Assembly: GCA_964429355.1 (NCBI GenBank)
Contig: CAYSCH010000067.1
Location: 1-31,393, forward strand
DNA: 31,393 nucleotides
Reading direction: 5' to 3'
Source: JAAYAY01 sp964429355
Lineage (GTDB): Bacteria > Planctomycetota > Planctomycetia > Pirellulales > Thermoguttaceae
Shown: one piece after another, positions 25,384 through 31,393 of the stretch
How the letters are laid out: every line of letters begins with the position of its first letter
Position numbering within the stretch: position 1 is the stretch's first letter
The notes under the pieces: generated by a model
Seen by the model: the letters and a program-made list of their open reading frames with translations, nothing else
Told to the model about the DNA's origin: nothing
Databases searched by the model: none
Translations under genes and position numbers: made by a program

Positions 25384-25586
25384 GTTTGGCCGAAGGCCTA
25401 CTCTCACCGTAGCCTGGGGCACCGCCCCAGGAATTGGGGTAAAATAGTACCTTTGGCCAACGGCCATACTCACCCACAAAACCGGAGAGACAAATCCGGC
25501 CCCGCACGATTCCAGCAGAAGGCCGCCACTGGTCTCGCCCAGTGGAAGCCACCATGGATAGCCAAGTGCGAAAGCCAAACCTTCTG
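25384..25586. repeat. 203-bp direct repeat, copy B (right of NACHT locus)
   Basis: Starts 24 bases after the end of the restored HEPN frame. Same length and orientation as copy A, with its own hairpin CCTGGGGC-acc-GCCCCAGG (25413-25431). The two copies bracket the NACHT-HEPN locus, 4378 bases apart start to start. Nothing else is seen between here and the gene ending at 25663. Confidence 0.9.
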
Positions 25587-25662
25587 AGGCTCTGACGACC
25601 CCAGTCCAGTAAAACTTCCCGCATTGAGCCGTGGAATGTCGATCAGTCGACGGGCGTTGCGG

Positions 25663-26352
25663 TCAACGATTGTCGCGGGGCGCGATCCACAACAGCAGAC
25701 CGTCACGCTTCTTCGCCGGAGGTTCAGCCTTTACCTGGTGCGACTTCTCGCCGAAATCATGCAGGCGCTGCCTCAACAAGATAAACGGCTCTGACGCCGA
25801 GCCCAGTACCGGATCGGGCCCCACACCGGAAACAGCGAAACATACGCTTCGTTGCTCCGTGAACCAAGGATTGCACCCATCAGGAAGGCCTTTCCCGGTC
25901 TTCGCATGACCAAGCGAAGACTGACAAATGAGTGTCCACCGGTCCTGCCCATCCGTATCGTCCCGACGAATGGCGCAGGTCAATTCCTGCTGTCCTTGTT
26001 CCAGCCACCCCCCCATACTTGTGTACTGCGCGTCGATTCCTTCACTTGAGATACCATTGAAGCCCCAGTGGAGTTCAAAGTCGTTGTGCGGTACGTAAAT
26101 CCGCCAACGCCAAGTCAGGTCCTCCAGGCTGGGCCGGGCAATTGCATGAATCTTTCCCGTATCGGTAACGTCGATGTAGCCAACTTCGCGTCGTAGCTCG
26201 GAAAGTTCGTACTCCAAACGGAGGTTTTCCAGGTTGGCTTGACGAAGACTGCGACCTGTCGACCACAAGCTGAGGCCCAGGCCCGCAAAAGTGACAATCA
26301 CCAACAACGTAGCCAACGAGAAGCGAACGGTCTTAATAGTGGAAATACGCAT
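25663..26352 (-). CDS. Membrane-anchored hypothetical protein with planctomycete-type N-terminus
   Basis: 229 residues. The N-terminus 'TVRFSLATLLVIVTFAGLGL' (about residues 9-28) is a single membrane anchor of a kind very frequent in planctomycete hypothetical proteins. A short coiled-coil-like stretch follows ('RQANLENLRLEYELSELRRE', 37-56), then an extracytoplasmic region with no recognised motif. The C-terminal 60 residues are basic and could be beta-structured. No function can be assigned. It lies between repeat copy B and the first copy of the 26.5-kb repeat family, both outside the coding frame. Confidence 0.75.
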   Translation of the reverse strand: MRISTIKTVRFSLATLLVIVTFAGLGLSLWSTGRSLRQANLENLRLEYELSELRREVGYIDVTDTGKIHAIARPSLEDLTWRWRIYVPHNDFELHWGFNGISSEGIDAQYTSMGGWLEQGQQELTCAIRRDDTDGQDRWTLICQSSLGHAKTGKGLPDGCNPWFTEQRSVCFAVSGVGPDPVLGSASEPFILLRQRLHDFGEKSHQVKAEPPAKKRDGLLLWIAPRDNR

Positions 26353-26522
26353 TGATCTTACCCGCTACCGCTGGGCGATGTGCAGTTCAGCAGTGTGATT
26401 CGGCATCGCCATTCTTGTGATAGGCAATCACTGACCTTCGTGCCGGCACAAGTGCTAGGTGGTTTGCAATATGGCAGGTTCGCGAGATTCGTCCTTATAG
26501 ACAGTTTCTGATAGGAAGGTCT

Positions 26523-26705
26523 TTGACCAACCTGATCCCCTCGAGATTAGTGACGATTAGCGCTTGATCAGTGTTCTCTCCGTCCCCGATCCGGGTTCGG
26601 TCGTCTTTTCCCCATCTTCCTTTCCTCTCCCCAGACTCCTTTCCCGGCACCTTTGATCCCCTCCTTGTTGATCCCCACTTCTTCCTCATCCTCCGCGTCT
26701 CTGCG
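26523..26705. repeat. Dispersed ~150-200 bp repeat, copy 1
   Basis: Starts TTGACCAACCTGATCCCCTC and passes through AGATTAGTGACGATTAGCGC and GTTCTCTCCGTCCCCGATC to a pyrimidine-rich end. Copies 2 (28098-28302) and 3 (29796-29945) have the same order and orientation. The reverse strand gives Arg/Glu-rich spurious ORFs. The 26353-26804 gap holds no other feature that I can see. Confidence 0.85.
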
Positions 26706-26804
26706 CGCCCTCCCGATCCAAGCCACCGGGCCGCGGCGATCGACGTGGCTGTCGCCAGCCGCCCGGTCCACGGCTCCGTGTGGAACCGATTACTGTGCGG
26801 CTAC

Positions 26805-27602
26805 TTATTCTGGCAATCGCGTCTGGCCTTCCTTGATCACCCCTTGGATCGCGCGTAAGCGTGAATACCCATCGGTGTGCGTGGCAAACGCATGAACTTC
26901 GTACTGTACGAATTCCATTTGTACATTTCCATCGTCGTTATAGGCGCAATGCCAGACGAAATCGGGATTGGCTCGAGTGCTGAATCCAGCGTCTCTTTTT
27001 GCCATTCCGTCTGCGGCCTGTTTCACAAGGGCATACCGACTTGGTACGACCTTATCTTCGGAAGACGGATCATAGGTGGTGAGACTGTCCCGGAAGTGCG
27101 TGAAGCTTGTCGCGACGCATGGCCAGTTGCCTACGTTGGTCTCATCGAAAGTGCCATACGATCCGTGATCCCAGAAGAAGATCGATCCGGCATTGTCGCT
27201 GCCAACGCTGAGCAGCCATAGGTTGCCGCAGGAATCCCGGGCAATTGGAAGCGTGTCCTTTGGCAGCCGATCGAAATAGGTGTCATGATGCCACTGCAAG
27301 CTTGCCCATGGGCGTTCGTCGCCAATTGCAGAGAAGTATAAGACATCGGATGCTGTCTTCTGTCCGTTCTCTTCGAAATAGACGCAATCGGGTGACGGGA
27401 ACCCACCGTTGTTTTCGAGAAGAAACTTGCGGTAGTCGTCAGGCAGGCGGCATGAGTATTTCTGTTCGATAGCTTGCAGGGAGTCTTCGGCAACCGTTGG
27501 GGCGCCGTCGATTGGTACAAGTGTTGACATCTTGGGCTGACTGCAACCGAGGATGCATGCCGCAGCAAGGATCAGGATGGTGAGAGTTGGCTGTGGATGC
27601 AT
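26805..27602 (-). CDS. SUKH (SMI1/KNR4)-like lipoprotein
   Basis: 265 residues from ATG 27602, chosen over 27650 because a lipoprotein signal follows directly ('MHPQPTLTILILAAACILGC', Cys at residue 20). The mature protein opens with a SUKH/SMI1-KNR4 pattern: 'IEQKYSCRLPDDYRKFLLEN' followed by 'NGGFPSPD', then 'LPIARDSCGNLWLLSVG' and 'GSIFFWDHG'. SUKH proteins are frequently immunity proteins against contact-dependent and polymorphic toxins, usually cytoplasmic; here it would be anchored in an envelope membrane. The last 60 residues form an extra segment of unknown type. No toxin gene is next to it in the window; it stands between copies 1 and 2 of a dispersed repeat. Confidence 0.8.
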   Translation of the reverse strand: MHPQPTLTILILAAACILGCSQPKMSTLVPIDGAPTVAEDSLQAIEQKYSCRLPDDYRKFLLENNGGFPSPDCVYFEENGQKTASDVLYFSAIGDERPWASLQWHHDTYFDRLPKDTLPIARDSCGNLWLLSVGSDNAGSIFFWDHGSYGTFDETNVGNWPCVATSFTHFRDSLTTYDPSSEDKVVPSRYALVKQAADGMAKRDAGFSTRANPDFVWHCAYNDDGNVQMEFVQYEVHAFATHTDGYSRLRAIQGVIKEGQTRLPE

Positions 27603-27650
27603 ATTGATGTGTCTCGTCCTTATGCTCTGTCTCGTGATCCATCGCGCCAC

Positions 27651-28097
27651 CTCAGATTCAGCCAGGCGTTCCGCTACGGCAGGTGTGAGGAACTACTTGC
27701 CTATCTTTACCTCCTAATCGCCATCACTGCAAGGGCAGCGCCGTTCCCGCAAGTACTTGACTTCGCACGTGTTGCGGCTTTATCCTACCGGAACGCCTCA
27801 CGACAGCAAAGGAAATGGGGGCTTGCCGGGAGCAGGAACTTCTCCGGGAGGAGTGTGAATTTATACGGAACAACGATTCGGCCAGGAGCATTCTTACTAC
27901 AGGCAGACCACGCCCTTTCTCATCCCGCGCCTTTGGCCATTCCGAAGGAACCGGGAGAGGTGAACGGTCCTCCTGTTCACAGTCCATCTTCTTCGGAACG
28001 GCACTCAAGACCTCGACAGCCAGTTACCCTGCCTTGACTCTCCCCAAGCCGAGAACCTCATCGCCCACCCCACGAAATTGGCAGAAACACGTTCCTG
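27651..28097. other. Intergenic stretch without recognised gene
   Basis: About 450 bases between the SUKH-like lipoprotein gene and repeat copy 2. Open frames on both strands give sequences without family texture. I see no RNA gene, hairpin array or promoter worth naming. Confidence 0.45.
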
Positions 28098-28302
28098 TTC
28101 ACCAACGGGTCCCTTGAGATAAGTGACGATTAGCGCTTGATCAGTGTTCTCTCCGTCCCCGATCCGTGTTCCGTCTTCTTTTCCCCCATCTTCCTTTCCT
28201 CTCCCAAAGAATCCCCGTTGACCAACTCCTCTCCGGAAACCTTCGATCCACTCCTTGTTGACCACCACTTCTTCCTCACCCTCTGCGTCTCTGCGTCTCC
28301 GC
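28098..28302. repeat. Dispersed ~150-200 bp repeat, copy 2
   Basis: Begins TTCACCAACGGGTCCCTTGA and follows the same order as copy 1, including GACGATTAGCGCTTGATCAG, which is identical in both. It ends in the pyrimidine-rich CTCTGCGTCTCTGCGTCTCC. From here to the GH5 start (28303-28563) nothing else is recognised apart from GAGGA six bases before ATG 28564. Confidence 0.85.
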
Positions 28303-28563
28303 ACGCCCCCCGCACCCGCCACCGACGGGCAGCCTCCCCAAAACACCCAGAAACCCTCCCCGATCTTGACCACGCTCACCCGGCTTGGTCACCAATGAGT
28401 TAATCTCTTCCGCGCGTGGGAACCATCCCTTACCCCTCGTTTTCCGCCCCACTTTTCGTGCCTTCTTGTGTTCTTCGTGGCTATCCTCTTGCCGTTTGAG
28501 TTCTTGTAAGATGGTGTTCCCGTGAAAACAACCGCAGAATCCCACAGCGCCTGAGGACAATCG

Positions 28564-29784
28564 ATGCAGTGCAGGTGGATCTGGCTGGCCGGGATCGTGT
28601 TGGCAACCGTCGGTTTCACCGCGCAGGCCGCAGACGACTTTGTTCGTCGTGACGGGGCAAAGCTCACTCTCGATGGGCAGGAATACCGAGCGGTCGGCAT
28701 GAATAGCCCCGATCTCTTCGCCACCTACGCAGGCATCTTCTACCACCTTCCCGAATGCTTCGGGACCGAGGAAGCGGCGCGACAACACATGGTCACCGCC
28801 GTCGAGGAGGCCGAGAAGCACCAGATCGCCTTTCTTCGTTTTTATGCTTCCGGCTTCTGGCCCAAGGACATGAAGCTCTACTTCGACGCCCCCGACAAAT
28901 ACTGGGCAAGAATGGACGAGTTGACCGCCTTCTGCCGGCAGCATCACGTCCGGCTGATCCCGAGCATCTTTTTCCACATCTACCTCTGGCCGCTGATCTG
29001 CGGCGAGGACTACCAGGCCATCGCCGATCCGAAGTCCAAGACATACCAGGCCATGCATCGGTACGCCACCGAGTTGGTGTCGCGATACAAAGACGATACC
29101 AACATCCTGGCCTGGGAACTCAGCAACGAGGTCTTCCTGGCCGCCGATGTGAACATGGAGGGACGCGACGCCCCGGCATCCGGCGTGATGCTCTCCCCCA
29201 CCGCCAAGACGAAGCTGACCGTCAGCGACAGCTTGACGACAGCAATGATCCTGACCTTCTACCGCGACATGACCGCCCTCATCCAACAGGTCGATCCCAA
29301 TCACCTCGTGACGAGCGGCGATGCCGGCCCTCGCACCACCAGCGTCAGCCTCCGCGAGAACTTTCCCACGGCCGTCTGGACCCAGGACACGCTGCGGCAG
29401 AACCTCGCCAGCCTGCTCGCGTCGCAGCCGGAACCCCTCGATCTGGTCTCCCTCCATCACTACGGCAGCCTGACAGAACACGACGAGCGCGAGAATATGG
29501 GCGCAGCCAGCAGCCTGGACGCGCTGCGCTGCCGCATCCGCTGCATCCATGCCGCACGCAGCCCGGTGCTTGTCGGCGAACTGGGCAACACCCAGCCGGC
29601 ACTTCGAGACGATCCCGAAGCCGAATACGCACGGGCGGCGCTGGATGTGATCGAAACGGAAGGCGTCTCGCTGACCGCCATCTGGGCCTGGTACCTGCGG
29701 CTCGACCCGGTCCACGACGCCGAGAACCACCCCGCCCTGCTGCGGCGGATCGCAGAATTCAACGCCAGGTACTCGGCACGATGA
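28564..29784 (+). CDS. Secreted GH5-like glycoside hydrolase (cellulase/mannanase type)
   Basis: 406 residues with GAGGA 6 bases before the ATG and a signal peptide (MQCRWIWLAGIVLATVGFTAQA). It opens with a family-typical 'DGAKLTLDGQEYRAVGMNSP' segment. The catalytic pair is visible: acid/base Glu189 in 'WELSNEV' (Asn188-Glu189) and nucleophile Glu339 in 'VLVGELGN', with 'SLHHYG' (296-301) between, as in clan GH-A enzymes. A beta-mannan or beta-glucan substrate is likely but not certain. Full length for the family. Its last 17 codons recur as a fragment at 21231-21279, indicating a paralogue once present there. Confidence 0.88.
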   Translation: MQCRWIWLAGIVLATVGFTAQAADDFVRRDGAKLTLDGQEYRAVGMNSPDLFATYAGIFYHLPECFGTEEAARQHMVTAVEEAEKHQIAFLRFYASGFWPKDMKLYFDAPDKYWARMDELTAFCRQHHVRLIPSIFFHIYLWPLICGEDYQAIADPKSKTYQAMHRYATELVSRYKDDTNILAWELSNEVFLAADVNMEGRDAPASGVMLSPTAKTKLTVSDSLTTAMILTFYRDMTALIQQVDPNHLVTSGDAGPRTTSVSLRENFPTAVWTQDTLRQNLASLLASQPEPLDLVSLHHYGSLTEHDERENMGAASSLDALRCRIRCIHAARSPVLVGELGNTQPALRDDPEAEYARAALDVIETEGVSLTAIWAWYLRLDPVHDAENHPALLRRIAEFNARYSAR

Positions 29785-29795
29785 TAGATCCCCTG

Positions 29796-29945
29796 TTGAC
29801 CAACTGGTCCCTCGAGATTAGTGACGATTAGTGGCGATTAGTGTTCTCTCCGTCCCCGATCGGTGTTACATCTTCTTTTCCCCCATATTCCTTTCCTCTC
29901 CCACGAAACTCCTTTTGGCCCACTCCCCTCCGGACACCTTCGATT
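29796..29945. repeat. Dispersed ~150-200 bp repeat, copy 3
   Basis: Starts TTGACCAACTGGTCCCTCGA, 11 bases after the GH5 stop. Here ATTAGTG(A/G)CG is present twice in tandem (ATTAGTGACGATTAGTGGCG), where copies 1 and 2 have a single unit. Shorter than the other copies at its 3' end. The sequence that follows, 29946-30044, carries no gene. Confidence 0.85.
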
Positions 29946-30044
29946 CACGCCTGTCACGCCCGTAAGGAACTCCAGTGGCCAACCGTCTTCCGAGCACAGA
30001 TCCTCCACCCCGCCGCGTGCAATTCACGGTGCGCACCTTGATCG

Positions 30045-30437
30045 GTGCGGCGTTTCTTAGCAAAGGCTACCAATCCGGATCCCGTTCAGCAGACGCAGTT
30101 TCGAGCATTCTTCAATCAGTATCCGCTCCACCTCGGCATCGACGACAACACGATTGAACCGTACTCACAGCTTCGCGCAGAAATCTGGCGTATGTACGCG
30201 ACACCGAAGCACCGCGGCCACAAAGAGAGGTTGCCCGAACAACTGAAGGATCGAACTACCGGGAAGGAGTTGGGGATTGATGAACGCGACCTGCTCATTG
30301 CATCTGTCGCCGCTCAGTACAATCTTGTTCTCGCGACGATGGACCAGAATGAAGGCATGAAACGCATCGAAGCAGCAGCGGCATCGCTGGCCAAGGCAGG
30401 CAGCCCGATCTCACTTCGAATCAGTTCCTGGAGTTAA
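30045..30437 (+). pseudogene. PIN-domain (VapC-like) toxin, N-terminus missing
   Basis: The frame opens at GTG 30045; the codon at 30039-30041 is TGA. It encodes 130 residues whose C-terminal two thirds look like a PIN RNase: 'IEPYSQLRAEIWRMY', 'GIDERDLLIASVAAQYNLVL', then 'ATMDQNEGMKRIEAAA'. The acidic residues of 'DERDLLIA' and 'ATMDQNEGM' fit the second half of the PIN active site. The N-terminal strand with the first catalytic Asp is absent, so the gene has probably lost its 5' end. No antitoxin is seen upstream, where repeat copy 3 lies instead. Confidence 0.6.
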
Positions 30438-30624
30438 GCGAGCCCCGGCAGAAAACCGGTTTGACAACTACCTCCCTCCCAGTGGGTCGCTCCTGCCGGG
30501 TGCGACTTGCGACATCACTCGCCAGCCATAATCACGCGGGATCCATCCGCTTGCACCTTTCGTGCGCCACTGGCGTGGCCCCCAACTTTCTCCTCCGATA
30601 CCGCGAAGCGGTTAACCAACCTAG

Positions 30625-30658
30625 CCTGGGGTAAGCGGCTCCGCCGCGCCACCCCAGG
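30625..30658. repeat. Nested hairpin CCTGGGGT ... ACCCCAGG
   Basis: An 8-bp outer stem (30625-30632 with 30651-30658) encloses an inner stem GCGGC-tcc-GCCGC (30635-30647). The left arm and preceding TAG match the TAGCCTGGGG start of the hairpin in the 203-bp repeats, so it is probably the same repeat family. Confidence 0.7.
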
Positions 30659-30680
30659 TCCGTCCCACCCACCCATTCCT

Positions 30681-30717
30681 CGTTCCCCGCCCGCCGCCCC
30701 GCAGCGGGCGGGGAACG
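30681..30717. repeat. 14-bp perfect hairpin in intergenic region
   Basis: CGTTCCCCGCCCGC (30681-30694) pairs exactly with GCGGGCGGGGAACG (30704-30717) across a 9-base loop. There is no following T run, so an intrinsic terminator is not indicated. The 30438-30947 gap contains this, the hairpin at 30625 and no gene that I can support. Confidence 0.75.
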
Positions 30718-30947
30718 ATCGCCCAAACTCTCCCTCGCCAACAATCCCGGCAGCACGATCCCCGTTTCGCGACGCGTTTTCGTTTCTCCCCGCGCCTCGC
30801 GCCGGCCAGTGTGCTTCGGTCGCCCCCGGTTGCTTTGGTGAGCAGGTGCGGTATCCTAAGTGGCATCCGGTCAGGCCCGCCTTGGCCCGTCCGGAAAAGA
30901 ACGAACTCGGGTAGAATCAATAATTTACGTGGCTATCGAATCGAAAT

Positions 30948-30957
30948 NNNNNNNNNN
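30948..30957. other. Assembly gap (10 Ns)
   Basis: A run of ten N bases joins two contigs. The true distance is unknown, and the DNA on the right need not be adjacent to that on the left. Confidence 0.99.
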
Positions 30958-30959
30958 AT

Positions 30960-31393
30960 TTGAGGGTTTTTGAGTTCAGCGATCAGTGGCTTCGTTTGGG
31001 AGTTCTGACGGAGGATGAACTTGCTGATCTGAGTCATGAGCGTGAAGCTAACGATGATAACAACACGGAACACCGCCGCTACAGGGTCTTCAGAAATTTC
31101 CTGACCTCGCACAGGCCGCTGTCTCCGCAAATGGTAGAGGCCCTCTACGAGTTGGGGCGCAACGATCCTGATCCGATGATGGGCGCTGCAATGATGCTCG
31201 ACGTCGTGGATCTAGCGGAATGTCCCGATGCAGTGCTGGACAAGGCCTCGGCTTCTGGCAAGAATCATTTGGTCAAGGCTGCCAAGCGGAGGAGACTGCT
31301 CACGGAACTCAACTCAGGGCTAACAGAGGATTTGTTCGCACGTTGCCTCGCTGGTCGGGATTCTACCCTTCAGCGGGAGCTGCTTGAGAAAGT
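30960..31393 (+). CDS. Partial protein of unknown function, open at both ends
   Basis: After the gap the plus-strand frame beginning TTG AGG GTT (30960) stays open to the window end, 144 codons. It reads 'LRVFEFSDQWLRLGVLTEDE', then 'YRVFRNFLTSHRPLSPQMVE', then 'ALYELGRNDPDPMMGAAMML', and is rich in helices and charged residues. No family is recognised. Its base composition is somewhat less GC-rich than the operon at 9-16 kb. Both ends are missing. Confidence 0.65.
   Translation, partial: MRVFEFSDQWLRLGVLTEDELADLSHEREANDDNNTEHRRYRVFRNFLTSHRPLSPQMVEALYELGRNDPDPMMGAAMMLDVVDLAECPDAVLDKASASGKNHLVKAAKRRRLLTELNSGLTEDLFARCLAGRDSTLQRELLEK

Noticed and set aside
21006..25586. Insertion sequence or transposon carrying the NACHT locus
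   Set aside because: No transposase or integrase gene, and the flanking repeats are direct rather than inverted; target-site duplications were not seen.
28276..29730. Minus-strand ORF of 484 residues opposite the GH5 gene
   Set aside because: Shadow frame that runs into repeat copy 2; GH5 catalytic motifs are on the plus strand.
30681..30717. Rho-independent terminator
   Set aside because: Strong stem but no T run follows, and no gene ends just upstream; the PIN remnant stops about 240 bases earlier.

Overview
The window is a GC-rich chromosomal segment that most resembles a planctomycete of the Pirellulales type. The support is indirect: two Tat-exported Gfo/Idh/MocA-like oxidoreductases with a HEAT-repeat exoprotein, an unusually long type I signal peptidase with a central insertion, LptB (a double-membraned cell), an Agl23-type membrane protein, a short protein starting with a 'RFSLATLLVIVTF'-like anchor, and many dispersed palindromic repeats that read through as spurious ORFs. 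I see no rRNA, tRNA or CRISPR array. Ten Ns near the right end mark an assembly join.

Layout. 1-3.3 kb (minus): a partial HDOD-domain protein overlapping a large secreted protein by ATGA. 3.5-7.4 kb (plus): a sugar-isomerase-like TIM barrel, signal peptidase I and LptB. 7.4-8.6 kb: a secreted CBM9-like protein (minus) and a small S4 RNA-binding protein (plus). 8.95-16.6 kb (plus): a probable operon of Tat-Gfo/Idh/MocA, HEAT repeat protein, second Gfo/Idh/MocA, F5/8C-like secreted protein and Agl23-like polytopic protein. 16.85-19.5 kb: a truncated VHL-beta-like secreted protein joined to a foreign gene tail, then a convergent DUF885 peptidase-like gene.

From 19.6 kb the character changes. 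Repeat modules alternate with single accessory genes. A DUF2007/zinc-ribbon membrane protein lies between two 101-bp direct repeats. A NACHT-HEPN locus lies between two 203-bp direct repeats. A membrane-anchored hypothetical, a SUKH-like lipoprotein, a GH5-like glycosidase and a PIN-domain remnant are separated by three copies of a third repeat family.

The most interesting system is at 21.68-25.36 kb. A 1058-residue protein has the order Xre-type HTH, NACHT NTPase, HEAT-like repeats, C-terminal minimal nucleotidyltransferase (MNT). It is followed, with a 47-base overlap, by a HEPN protein. This joins a bacterial NACHT (NLR-like) sensor to the parts of an MNT-HEPN toxin-antitoxin pair. An AT-rich upstream region holds a good -35/-10 pair and a perfect 9-bp inverted repeat across the -10, a likely operator for the HTH domain. 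The HEPN reading frame is interrupted by one in-frame TAG, and the usual Asn of its RNxxxY motif is Gly, so this copy may be disarmed. No database search was possible, so novelty is not established.
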